24,982 nt of DNA from Nemertoderma westbladi (GCA_032718475.1 JAUCBJ010007343.1:1-24982); one strand, 5' to 3'. Shown: positions 9,275-19,600, numbered from the stretch's first letter. Notes: a model not told the origin generated them from the letters alone. Program-made: numbers and translations.

Positions 9275-10392
9275 CTAACCATTACATCATTAGTGTTGTT
9301 GTACCGGTACCGGTAGTAACACTGTAACACCATCATCAGATCAGCAGATTACAGGATTAAGCTGTGCTCTCTCCACAGGGCAAAGGATGTGCATGTCAAA
9401 CAGTCAAGATGTGGCATAAATATTCTCGGCAATTAAAACTACCGTTACAATACTGCAATACCGGTATCAAATACCAGCCGCGACAAACTAAGGACTGAAA
9501 TAGATACTGTACAAATTATATATAGAAATTTATATAACTACCGGTACGGTATGCTGGTATGACATGACATGTAACTTTTATTATGTTATCGTCTGTCAGT
9601 CTGTGTAATGCGTTGGGCAATTTTAATTATTTTATTTGAATTATACATCTACATCCGGTTTGACTGGATTTGAATGAAATGAAAAAAAATACAGCATTAA
9701 GCCTGCAAGCCTACTACCAGATTACAGCTGTACACTGGACAGTACTAGTCTGCCGCACTATGCACTACTGCAGTGCAGTACAGTAGGCTAACGCAGTAAC
9801 GGTAGGCTAATCAAAAACAGAATAGGCCTACAGTAATAACGGAATTACTGAACTACCGTAATCTGCTAATGCCAGAATGCAGTAATCAGGTAACGAATAT
9901 GGCATATGAAAATTTGGCAATACTAGACAAGTTCGTTTGAATTTTAAGCTGCCAACACACTACAACGAAGTTCATTGTAGTGTTCAGGAGATGATTGACG
10001 AAAAACTGCACAAACACTACAACCAAGTTCGAAGTTGTCTGCAATATTTTTAAGGCCCAAAAGGCACCTCATTCCTCATATACAAACGCAGAGACTTGCA
10101 CTTGTATGGTAGGCCTACCGTGCATTAGGCAGGTTACTAAAGGGGCAGGTTTCGGTTTCGGATGCGAGTTAACGGATCAAAAAAATAAACGAAAGTTAAC
10201 AAGATTATGCTGGTTAGTAATCAAATTCTACAGACATCAACCGGCCTTATTAATTTAACTGATAATATTGGATGTAAAAATACAAGTATACGTGTTTATA
10301 TAGGCCTACTGGTAATTGTATGCTAAACCTAAAAAAAACATTCAACACTCTGCTTCTCCCAACACATAAAATCTAAAAAGAAAAAGGCTTAC
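9275..10392. other. Intergenic region upstream of the F-box gene
   Basis: This would hold the 5' untranslated region and promoter of the F-box gene, though I see no clear TATA box. ACCGGT occurs at 9303 and 9309 (back to back), 9460 and 9540. A small hairpin CACTACAA/TTGTAGTG spans 9958-9982. The region 9740-9900 is rich in GTAGGCTA/TACTG phrases. An 87-codon frame at 9995-10258 (+) has no recognisable product and is probably chance. Confidence 0.5.
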
Positions 10393-10488
10393 GGCGCCAT
10401 CGGGTCACTGAATCACTTGCACCTATTATCGGTCGAAACCGGCGCCATTGGGTCACTGAATCACTTGCACCTATTATCGGTCGAAACA
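10393..10488. repeat. Two tandem copies of a 48 bp unit
   Basis: The unit begins GGCGCCAT(C/T)GGGTCACTG and ends GGTCGAAAC. The copies are 10393-10440 and 10441-10488 and differ at only a couple of positions, so the duplication is recent. It starts with the NarI-type palindrome GGCGCC and is not related to the large satellite to the right. Confidence 0.9.
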
Positions 10489-10641
10489 GGCATTTCGATA
10501 TTTCGAATGAAAATAGCCCCATTAGTAACTTCAATAAACGTCATCGGCAGTTTATCTCACCCTATCACACTTAAAAGATATAGACAAAGTGAAATCTAAA
10601 CATATTAAACGGTTACTCCGCCTTCACAGCTCTGCATTATC

Positions 10642-11124
10642 CAGAGGCGTAGCGAGGGAGGGGGTGGGGATGTTCCCCCGGGCGCACTCACCCGGGGGCG
10701 CTGAAATGCCAGGCAAATGCCAGGTATTCTTGTAAAAATAAGACAAATCAGTGAAAATTCAGGGATTGTGATACAGTCAGTATACAGGACATGTGTCATA
10801 AGCGAAAATGTAAAAGTTTTCTCGGCTCGCTTCGCTCGCCATTCAATATACAGTATTATAATTTCACTATATCAAACTTGTGTTATGTTATGTTATGTTA
10901 TGTTATTGTTATATCAAACTTATATTGATATAGTTATGTACTTTTAGTAAAATGTTTTTTAGATGTTTTTTTTTTAATATTATATTCTGTTATATAATAT
11001 TAAAAAAAACCGCCATAAATGAAAAGTTAAAATTATTGAAAGGGGGGGGGGGGCTATCTCAGGGGGGGGGGGGGGGGGGGTCGCTATCTCAGCTTCATTC
11101 CCCCGGGCCCCCGGCCCGCCCCTG
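10642..11124. mobile_element. Non-autonomous hAT-type element (MITE), 483 bp
   Basis: The ends are CAGAGGCG (10642) and CGCCCCTG (11124), which are inverted copies with one mismatch. They match the CAGNGGCG termini widespread among animal hAT transposons. An exact 8 bp duplication, GCATTATC, flanks both sides (10634-10641 and 11125-11132); 8 bp is the hAT signature. The interior has no transposase. It contains a GC hairpin around CCCCCGGGCGC...CCGGGGG, five TTATG repeats near 10882-10906, and two long G-runs (11042-11053 and 11062-11080), each followed or preceded by CTATCTCAG. Homopolymer lengths here are prone to sequencing error. Confidence 0.88.
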
Positions 11125-11729
11125 GCATTATCCACACTGGCCTTGAAACTTGTCAGTCAAAACACCTTTATAGAGGATGATATACTTGAACAATACCCAC
11201 ACTCTTTCAACCTTGAAACTCTTAATCAATACCGAGCCGAGCACACAGACACGAAAGAATTAACTTCATAAACCAACAATACACTATATGACCCGCCGTC
11301 AGAAACCCAACCTGGAAAACCGGTGGTCAACAGAACAGATACCTAGTTACTAATTTCACGGCGCATGGGTACCATCACAAATTATTACTGCAACCCCACC
11401 CCGTTCCACATAATCTCCGATAACTGCCGCGCTGTAAACTATGTTCCACCTCCGGAATCTTAAGTTACCACACTCTACAGTGTCCGCAATGCCCCTCAAT
11501 CGCGTCTCCACAGTCCGCCACACATATAGCTCGTCAATTTTTTAGGTTTTAATATTTTTACAAATTTAATTTATAATATCCTTTGTGTCTCTCTGTATAT
11601 ATTTTATAATGTTTACAATTTTACTCCGTTTGGGGGTGTATCTATTCCAATTATTATTATTAAAGAAAGCATTCAATATGTCATATTCAGTGTATGTCAT
11701 AAAATTCTGCTAGGTAAGTAATGCTACAT
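11125..11729. other. Non-coding stretch, nothing firm
   Basis: It begins with the right hAT duplication. Two phrases of the type CCTTGAAACT lie near 11142 and 11211. An (ATT)n stretch at about 11650-11665 could be the 3' tail of an older LINE. A 61-codon open frame on the minus strand (11359-11541) has no recognisable product. Confidence 0.4.
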
Positions 11730-12540
11730 AGGTGGACTGGTTCACAGTTAAATAGACTAGTTGTCTAGTTCAAGACCTACCTGTCAGACAGAGGGCAGCA
11801 AAGCGCAGTTTGCTACTGTACAACAACAGATTATGTGGTGTACCGCAAGGTAGTATATTACAGTATAGTTCCTCTGCTTTTTGTATGTTATGTAAATGAT
11901 ATGATAAGTAGGCTAGTATACTGTAGATCCCGATTTTAAACTCATCTTATATGCCGACGACAGTGCTCCTATTTTCTCATAAAGACCCCACCCATAATTC
12001 TAAAAGGTGAAGTTCCTTGAATGATGAATGGTTGGTTGAAAATAATAAGGCCCATGTGAAGAATACCAGACTTTCTGCCGTTATATTTCACTTTGCAGTT
12101 ACCCCCATGTGAAGAATACCAGGTTTTCACCTAAAACATAGGTTACAGAAGGGCTGAATCTAACCAAAACAATAAACTAATTAGTATATGTACAGGTTAT
12201 AAGACAGAAATAAGCGCTATAAAACACTTAATAAAGATAAATTTAAAAAAATTAAAAATCTTCATATATAAATATTCATATTCCAATAAAAAGTCGACCG
12301 AAAAGTGAAATCCTGGTATTCTTCACATGGGCGAATAATAAGCTATCCGTTCACTACGTTAGGACTGGCAGTGTTTTATTTGGTTACAATAAAAATTTAA
12401 AAAGATAACTAAGTTTGAAATACTGTAGCTAGTTTAATGGTCATAAGATAGAAAATAAAAAGGAAGTTAAATATTTAGGCGCCGCTTTGGATAACTGATT
12501 ATCTGGCTGGAGAAAGCACACCGAAAATATTTCTCGAAAG
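11730..12540 (+). pseudogene. Degraded non-LTR retrotransposon (LINE) reverse transcriptase
   Basis: Fragments of a LINE reverse transcriptase appear in order but in different frames with stops. TYLSDRGQQSA lies near 11776. GVPQGSIL is at 11837-11860. After a frameshift comes PLLFVCYVNDM (11871-11903), then after another shift LILYADDSA (from 11941) with the catalytic YADD box. LNDEWLVENNK lies just before 12050. On the far side of an inserted MITE, NNKLSVHYVRTGSVLFG continues from 12334, then VKYLGAALDN at 12466-12495 and LSGWRKHTENIS. This is the usual palm-to-thumb order of Jockey/CR1-like elements. Several frameshifts and in-frame stops make it inactive. The endonuclease domain and both element ends were not found. 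Confidence 0.85.
12050..12333. mobile_element. MITE inserted into the LINE remnant, 9 bp target duplication
   Basis: The terminal inverted repeat GCCCATGTGAAGAATACCAG starts at 12050; its reverse complement CTGGTATTCTTCACATGGGC ends at 12332. The exact 9 bp direct repeat AATAATAAG flanks the element (12041-12049 and 12334-12342). It encodes Asn-Asn-Lys in the LINE frame, so the pre-insertion sequence is recoverable. A third copy of the terminal motif, CCCATGTGAAGAATACCAG, sits in direct orientation at about 12104-12122. No coding capacity. An 8 bp duplication with one more terminal base cannot be excluded; the superfamily is uncertain. Confidence 0.87.
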
Positions 12541-13122
12541 TAACTGTAGGTCTCTCTCTATATACAATACATAGTACATACATACATAAAAATAGTTATC
12601 TGCGTTACTAGAGTGTCACATGGGTTCTTTTCCACGTTTGTTTAATCTTTCCTAAACCTTTCCTCACATGGATATTATTACACTGGTAGGCGTTACGCGC
12701 TGGATGGGAAGGGGGGGAGAGTAATTAAAATATGTTAGGCCTACTCTCTCTCTCAGGCAAAAAATGGTACGGGTAATTGGAAATATTATATCTTAATAAA
12801 TATATTTAACATTGTATTCTTCATATTACAATAAATTTTTTAACAAACTTGAAGTTTTAATAAAGTTAACAATAATTTACAATACTGTATTTACAATATT
12901 TACAAATTAACAAGTAAAGGCATAAACAATATATCAATTAAACCATAAAAAGCATATTTTACAATATTTACAACCAATATTACAAACCATGTTTACAGCC
13001 ACTTCAGTAGCTACGCAACTATTATTTACAACTCTTTGTTTTTTGGTATAAAAGGTCGTCAATAACGGACGTGTTTCTACCACACTGATCCACTGCGGCG
13101 ATGTTTTAATTTTAATGACTAA
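12541..13122. other. AT-rich DNA between the LINE remnant and the HYDIN-like gene
   Basis: Near 12866-12990 the phrase ACAATATTTACAA recurs in a loose, low-complexity way. Two ATTAAA hexamers on the minus strand (13105-13110 and 13111-13116) lie within 20 nt of the HYDIN stop codon. They could act as poly(A) signals but are very close to it. Nothing else recognised. Confidence 0.4.
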
Positions 13123-13478
13123 TTATTCCTTCGCCGGCACCCCTTTCAGATAGAACGTCCATACTATTGGTTGAGCTGTATTAGCTGTGGGTGCTGACGT
13201 CACCAACAGTCTACCCATATGAGGCGAGACCTTAATGCGAGTTTCTTCCGTTTCATCCACGGTATAGCCAACCTGGATGCTATAAGTTCGTTTATGTTTT
13301 ACTGAATCAGAATTTTTTACTGTAAATGAACCGCTATCCACCGAGAACAAGAATTCCGTGGTCGAATGGAAAACATTCTTAAAGGGAATGGATACTGTGG
13401 TGTTGGCTTTGATCGTGTAAGGGCCCAAGGGTTTGGGGGTTGAGCAGACGCCGAATAAAGGAAACGTAAAGTCGCCAC
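13123..13478 (-). CDS. HYDIN: HYDIN-like terminal exon F
   Basis: 356 nt including TAA (13125-13123). Acceptor ATGTTTGTCTAG ends at 13479. The split Gly codon gives SSPIG-GDFTFPLFG across the junction, a continuous and family-like reading. It ends in WTFYLKGVPAKE. Confidence 0.85.
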
Positions 13479-15956
13479 CTAGACAAACATACATCACACA
13501 GATGAATACTTATAGAAACATACGGTAGACAAATAGCAAGGCTAAAACGAGCCTATCGCTACTGTAACCTACCGTCGTGTGTACTTACCGTCACAGTTTA
13601 TTCTAACCAAAACAAAGTTTTAATTTTTAGAGTAATCACCTTTTATTAGTGTCGCTTTTCCCCTGGAGGGACATGGTAGGCCTACTTTATTGCGTCGAAA
13701 CTACCCCCACCCCCTATCTGACATAGAGACTAATCTATAATTTTTACATTATCTTACCTATAGGTGAGCTGATATGCAAGACAGCGCTGGAATCACCGAG
13801 TTTCGATGGTTCGTAGGTGACATCCAGTTTGATTTCGGTTCCCCCCGTAGAGCCAGGCGCCGCAACAATCGAGCGGTCGCAAGACCAGTCCACTTTATCA
13901 GAGCGCCCATCTTGGATCACCTAATGGTTAATCAATACCGCAAAATAATTTAATAGCGTCTTGATGTTCATACAAGTTGGCGATTTGATTTCGTCTGAAA
14001 CGTCTAGGTATTTATTGTAATAAACGACTCACCTTACAAGTGTACTCCACCTTCTGTTTGGCGTAGTTAGCAAATTTAGCCGGCGCCTGCATATTGGAGC
14101 CAAGAGAGGTTGCGTAATGGATTGGTTTCTCAGGTCCTGGATTGGTTGATATTAGACACAGTTCGTAAGTAAATATACCGAGCTCGCTACTGCTTAACGT
14201 CAGCTTGGTCTCGGCTTCCCCTGCCTGCAACATATACAAACTTATTGGACGTAAACAAAACAAAACCACAAACGAAACAACCAGTTCGCACGATAATTAA
14301 AATATTAAATTTTATAGTTTATTATTAAAATATTTAAATATAAAAAAGCGAGTTTTTTCTGCTTCGTAATTGTTTTACCCTCTAATTCGAACCAATGCAT
14401 TCGAGTACAAACCGGTCAGCTGTCAGTTTGCATTTACAATCGGTATTCTGATGAGTAAAACTCAGAAAACCTTTCTATTGTTCGTGCCTTGCGTATTTCA
14501 GTTTTCTCTGTGCCGAAAAGCTGTCGAGAAAATATATACTGAAAGCTGAATGTAGACAGTATGTAGAATGTACTGGGAGTTACATAGGCTTTACTTACTA
14601 TGAAAATGTTATAACTTAACTTTACCTTCAAGGGGAGAAATTCAAAGGTACAACTGCCTGTTTCCAGTGGTGGGATGGTGATCTGGGGTGGCAGTGAAAC
14701 GTCGTTGGCAGCACAAAATGCGTTGAGTGATACGGGAATATCCAATGGGTTGTTGACGTAAATAGTGTGGGAAGTAGATTGTCTCGATGGCGCAGCCAAT
14801 TCAATACGTTCAACCACCGCTGGAGGGCCCACAACAAAGTTCACGTTGTACCAAATATATTCCTCGCTCTGTTGGTTTTTAAACGTTACCTGAGGAATTT
14901 ATTCGAATAATTTTGTTGATCCTATGAAAAAACACTCATTACTTGATATGTAACATAACATGTTAGTCAACTATAAGATATTGGCTGAAATTCCTTTAGC
15001 CATTCCGTACTTACCTTTGTACTATAGATACCTTCTCTATATGAGAAGAAATTGATTTTGTAAGTTCTAGTTGAGATGCCGGGGACATCAATGTACTCCA
15101 ACCCGGTAATGCGAGTTGATTGGTCTACTTTGTCGGGTTTCATCACCTCAATAATGCATTTAAACCTGAATAATATGAAAATAAATCAACCTACAGTTAA
15201 CAGTATTGGTGAGCCAATCCTGGAAACCAATCTCAACGCCATTCTAGATTATCAGCACGTCGACCGACTGCCTTTAACTCAGTTAGGCGGAGTCGGCTTA
15301 AACTTTAAGGATTAAATCATAAAAACATGAATGTTGCCAAAAACCCAACCATTATGTATATTTTATTTACCAAAATAGGCCAAAAGAAAGTAGAATTTAA
15401 AATTCGATAACCCATATGAAGCAGAGGACACTTAAAACCAAGTCTACACCGTAATTGCATTACTACCGGTAGCCTTGCTTATAACCCTAACTGACATAAA
15501 CTTATTTAAACATAAAGTATATCAATAAGGATGGCAGTCAACATTGTAATTACGTTTAGTATATCGTCGCTTTATATCTTAAAGAGCTTGAAAGGCCCAA
15601 ATTTCAGAGTTACATAAGCAAAAATATTATGGAAGGAGTAATAAATGCAATGGAATACTAAAATGCATTCTTATTTGATAAGTTTCTAAATACAACGAAA
15701 GGGAATAAGACAGTGAAATAATAATAAAAATGTTTTTGCTCTTTGTTTTAGATCTTAGGACTGTTTTCAGCCCGACGTTTTCTCTAACTTACCTCTGGGG
15801 TTTCCTCAACCAATTCTCGACGACTAACGTCTGACAATAATCCGTTTTGCCGGGTATATCCACGTTGATTGTGTCTATTGGACGAGGTGGTTCGGCAGAC
15901 CCTGTTAGGTTGTACATGAGGCCCGTCCCATCGGGGAAAGCGAAAAATACAGACCC
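13123..15956 (-). CDS. HYDIN: HYDIN-like protein, C-terminal 429 residues in six exons (5' part outside window)
   Basis: HYDIN is a giant axonemal protein of the central-pair apparatus needed for ciliary and flagellar beating; the human protein has about 5,100 residues. Six exons on the minus strand join 15956-15793, 15165-15015, 14889-14626, 14224-14033, 13920-13758 and 13478-13123, 1290 nt in all (429 codons plus TAA). All have GT-AG sites and compatible phases (0, 2, 0, 0, 0, 1). The protein is a chain of Ig-like ASH/MSP-type beta domains. Recognisable blocks in order are GSVFFAFPDGTGLMYNLTG, WLRKPQRFKCIIEVMKP, GLEYIDVPG, VTFKNQQSEEYIWY, FEFLPLKAGEAETKLTLSSS, LDVTYEPSKLGDS, SSPIGGDFTFPLFGVC, IPFKNVFHSTTEFLFSVDS and WTFYLKG near the end. 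This order agrees with my knowledge of the HYDIN C-terminus. CFAP47 has similar domains and is the main alternative. The upstream exons must lie to the right, beyond the satellite. Confidence 0.82.
13758..13920 (-). CDS. HYDIN: HYDIN-like exon E
   Basis: 163 nt. Acceptor AACCATTAG ends at 13921; donor CCTATAG|GTAAGA at 13757. Starts in phase 0, ends in phase 1. It encodes VIQDGRSDKVDWSC through LDVTYEPSKLGDS and HISSPI. Confidence 0.84.
14033..14224 (-). CDS. HYDIN: HYDIN-like exon D
   Basis: 192 nt, 64 codons, phase 0 at both ends. Acceptor TATGTTGCAG ends at 14225; a second AG four bases inside would break the frame and is rejected. Donor TGTAAG|GTGAGT at 14032. It encodes AGEAETKLTLSSSELGIF through FANYAKQKVEYTCK. 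Confidence 0.85.
14626..14889 (-). CDS. HYDIN: HYDIN-like exon C
   Basis: 264 nt, 88 codons, phase 0 at both ends. Acceptor AATTCCTCAG; donor TTGAAG|GTAAAG at 14625. It encodes VTFKNQQSEEYIWY through FEFLPLK. Reading on past the donor gives unrelated intron sequence. Confidence 0.85.
15015..15165 (-). CDS. HYDIN: HYDIN-like exon B
   Basis: 151 nt. Acceptor TATTATTCAG; donor ACAAAG|GTAAGT at 15014. The first base completes the Arg codon of the previous exon. It encodes FKCIIEVMKPDKV and FFSYREGIYSTK. Confidence 0.84.
15166..15792 (-). other. Intron between HYDIN-like exons A and B
   Basis: 627 bp, AT-rich, with one TACCGGTA at about 15462. No exon or mobile element recognised. An apparent plus-strand frame at 15076-15315 overlaps exon B and is a shadow. 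Confidence 0.6.
15793..15956 (-). CDS. HYDIN: HYDIN-like exon A (first visible)
   Basis: 164 nt. Acceptor TTATCTCCAG ends at 15957; donor CAGAG|GTAAGT at 15792. It starts in phase 0 and ends in phase 2. It encodes the PDGTGLMYNLTG block and the start of WLRKPQR. Confidence 0.82.
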
Positions 15957-16624
15957 CTGGAGATAATAGAGGAGTTGACGATATAATTAATTGATCATTA
16001 GAGGAGATACTGAGATACAGAATGTAACACGTAGAAGTGACGTAAGTTCGACAGATAATGATGCTATACACTTTTGCAGTACAACAGTCAAATCTCGGCA
16101 AATATCGTTTCAGTGAATTAACACTGTTAATAATTCATTAATCGAAAGCAGCAGGTTACAATGGCACGTTATCCTAACAAAAACAATAAACGAACGTCAA
16201 CAGCACAGTTTGTAGTTTCATTTTCACTTGTTATCAATGTGGTGAGGGGTTAATTTTGACTGCGTAAAGAGTGAGTCTGATGTACAGTTAGTATCGTTAT
16301 GTAGTTATGATGTATTTTAGGTGATTGATTTACCTCATGGTATTTACAATATTAGGACTAATTATAATATTAAAAGTACACCCCCTCACCACCTGTACAG
16401 TACACTCTGTACAAAAAACCGGACATGCTTCAACCGTTATCTGTCGTCGATCTGTCTGTCTGACGGTAAATGTTTGAAGGCTATAATTCAGTCAATCTTT
16501 GAAGAAATTAAACCAAACTTGGTACAAAATTTAGTCTGTCAAAAGTCTGAAAAAGAATTTGCGTGATTCTCCAGTCTCCCGCTAGATGGCGACTAGTACG
16601 ATAAGCTTGCTTACTTCGCCCTGC
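15957..16624 (-). other. Intronic flank between the first visible HYDIN exon and the satellite
   Basis: No exon with HYDIN-like content could be read on the minus strand. The only donor-like site (ATGAG|GTAAAT near 16332) is preceded by in-frame stops. An 81-codon plus-strand frame (16321-16566) opens at an acceptor-like TTTTAG but has no recognisable product. A CTCF-like motif lies at 16579-16591, and a small hairpin CTTCGC/GCGAAG (16614-16630) leads into the array. Confidence 0.5.
16579..16591 (+). promoter_or_regulatory. CTCF-like motif at the satellite border
   Basis: CCGCTAGATGGCG fits the animal CTCF core consensus CCRCYAGRKGGC. It lies about 35 bp before the first recognisable satellite unit. 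A single motif match is weak evidence, and similar strings occur in some tRNA-derived SINEs. Confidence 0.3.
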
Positions 16625-19600
16625 GCGAAGGGCCTCCCTACCTCGCAGCATGCCGATACCAGTAGTACTGTAGTACTAGCGAAGGGCCTTCGTACATGCC
16701 GATACTAGTAGTACTGTAGTACTAGCGAAGGGCCTTCGTACATGCCGATACAAGTAGTACTGTAGTAGCGAAGGGCCTTCATACATGCCGATACTAGTAG
16801 TACTGTAGTACTAGGGAAGGGCCTTCGTACATGCCGATACTAGTAGTACTGTAGTACTAGCGAAGGGCCTTCGTACATGCCGATACTAGTAGTACTGTAG
16901 TACTAGCGAAGGGCCTTCGTACATGCCGATACTAGTAGTACTGTAGTACTAGCGAAGGGCCTTCGTACATGCCGATACTAGTAGTACTGTAGTACTAGCG
17001 AAGGGCCTTCGTACATGCCGATACTAGTAGTACTGTAGTACTAGCGAAGGGCCTTCAGTACATGCCGATACTAGTAGTACTGTAGTAGCGAAGGGCCTTC
17101 ATACATGCCGATACTAGTAGTACTGTAGTACTAGGGAAGGGCCTTCGTACATGCCGATACTAGTAGTACTGTAGTACTAGCGAAGGGCCTTCGTACATGC
17201 CGATACTAGTGGTACTGTAGTAGCGAAGGGCCTTCGTACATGCCGATACTAGTAGTACTGTAGTAGCGAAGGGCCTTCGTACATGCCGATACTAGTAGTA
17301 CTGTAGTACTAGGGAAGGGCCTTCGTACATGCCGATACTAGTAGTACTGTAGTACTAGCGAAGGGCCTTCGTACATGCCGATACTAGTAGTACTGTAGTA
17401 CTAGCGAAGGGCCTTCATACATGCCGATACTAGTAGTACTGTAGTAGCGAAGGGCCTTCATACATGCCGATGCTAGTAGTACTGTAGTACTAGCGAAGGG
17501 CCTTCGTACATGCCGATACTAGTAGTACTGTAGTACTAGCGAAGGGCCTTCGTACATGCCGATACTAGTAGTACTGTAGTACTAGCGAAGGGCCTTCGTA
17601 CATGCCGATACTAGTAGTACTGTAGTAGCGAAGGGCCTTCGTACATGCCGATACTAGTAGTACTGTAGTACTAGCGAAGGGCCTTCGTACATGCCGATAC
17701 TAGTAGTACTGTAGTACTAGCGAAGGGCCTTCGTACATGCCGATACTAGTAGTACTGTAGTAGCGAAGGGCCTTCGTACATGCCGATACTAGTAGTACTG
17801 TAGTACTAGCGAAGGGCCTTCGTACATGCCGATACTAGTAGTACTGTAGTACTAGCGAAGGGCCTTCGTACATGCCGATACTAGTAGTACTGTAGTACTA
17901 GCGAAGGGCCTTCGTACATGCCGATACTAGTAGTACTGTAGTAGCGAAGGGCGTTCGTACATGCCGATACTAGTAGTACTGTAGTACTAGGGAAGGGCCT
18001 TCGTACATGCCGATACTAGTAGTACTGTAGTACTAGCGAAGGGCCTTCGTACATGCCGATACTAGTAGTACTGTAGTACTAGCGAAGGGCCTTCGTACAT
18101 GCCGATACTAGTAGTACTGTAGTACTAGCGAAGGGCCTTCGTACATGCCGATACTAGTAGTACTGTAGTAGCGAAGGGCCTTCGTACATGCCGATACTAG
18201 TAGTACTGTAGTACTAGCGAAGGGCCTTCGTACATGCCGATACTAGTAGTACTGTAGTACTAGCGAAGGGCCTTCGTACATGCCGATACTAGTAGTACTG
18301 TAGTACTAGGGAAGGGCCTTCGTACATGCCGATACTAGTAGTACTGTAGTACTAGCGGAGGGCCTTCGTACATGCCGATACTAGTAGTACTGTAGTACTA
18401 GCGAAGGGCCTTCGTACATGCCGATACTAGTAGTACTGTAGTAGCGAAGGGCCTTCATACATGCCGATACTAGTAGTACTGTAGTACTAGCGAAGGGCCT
18501 TCGTACATGCCGATACTAGTAGTACTAGCGAAGGGCCTTCGTACATGCCGATACTAGTAGTACGTACTGCGAAGGGCCTTCGTACATGCCGATACTAGTA
18601 GTACTGTAGTACTAGCGAAGGGCCTTCGTACATGCCGATACTAGTAGTACTGTAGTACTAGCGAAGGGCCTTCGTACATGCCGATACTAGTAGTACTGTA
18701 GTACTAGCGAAGGGCCTTCGTACATGCCGATACTAGTAGTACTGTAGTAGCGGAGGGCCTTCGTACACGCCGATACTAGTAGTACTGTAGTACTAGCGAA
18801 GGGCCTTCGTACATGCCGATACTAGTAGTACTGTAGTACTAGCGAAGGGCCTTCGTACATGCCGATACTAGTAGTACTGTAGTAGCGGAGGGCCTTCGTA
18901 CATGCCGATACTAGTAGTACTGTAGTACTAGCGAAGGGCCTTCGTACATGCCGATACTAGTAGTACTGTAGTACTAGCGAAGGGCCTTCGTACATGCCGA
19001 TACTAGTAGTACTGTAGTAGCGAAGGGCCTTCGTACATGCCGATACTAGTAGTACTGTAGTACTAGCGAAGGGCCTTCGTACATGCCGATACTAGTAGTA
19101 CTGTAGTACTAGCGAAGGGCCTTCGTACATGCCGATACTAGTAGTACTGTAGTACTAGGGAAGGGCCTTCGTACATGCCGATACTAGTAGTACTGTAGTA
19201 GCGAAGGGCCTTCGTACATGCCGATACTAGTAGTACTGTAGTACTAGCGAAGGGCCTTCGTACATGCCGATACTAGTAGTACTGTAGTAGCGAAGGGCCT
19301 TCGTACATGCCGATACTAGTAGTACTGTAGTACTAGCGAAGGGCCTTCGTACATGCCGATACTAGTAGTACTGTAGTACTAGCGAAGGGCCTTCGTACAT
19401 GCCGATACTAGTAGTACTGTAGTAGCGAAGGGCCTTCGTACATGCCGATACTAGTAGTACTGTAGTAGCGAAGGGCCTTCGTACATGCCGATACTAGTAG
19501 TACTGTAGTAGCGAAGGGCCTTCGTACATGCCGATACTAGTAGTACTGTAGTAGCGAAGGGCCTTCGTACATGCCGATACTAGTAGTACTGTAGTAGCGA

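Noticed and set aside
9995-10258. 87-codon plus-strand frame
   Set aside because: No ATG context, domain or splice support; low-complexity intergenic location.
11359-11541. 61-codon minus-strand open frame
   Set aside because: Plausible composition but no recognisable motif, no clear splice sites, and a length expected by chance.
14434-14625. Read-through of HYDIN exon C to a stop near 14434
   Set aside because: The donor TTGAAG|GTAAAG joins in phase to exon D and restores the family-like block FEFLPLKAGEAE.
13123-15956. CFAP47 as the gene identity
   Set aside because: Domain type is shared, but the order of blocks and the terminal YLKG motif fit HYDIN better as I know it; a profile search would settle it.
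15784-16101. 105-codon minus-strand frame as a gene
   Set aside because: It overlaps HYDIN exon A in another frame and reads through its splice acceptor into intron.
16321-16566. 81-codon plus-strand frame that opens at an acceptor-like TTTTAG
   Set aside because: No recognisable domain, no methionine start and no partner exon; kept only as a note.
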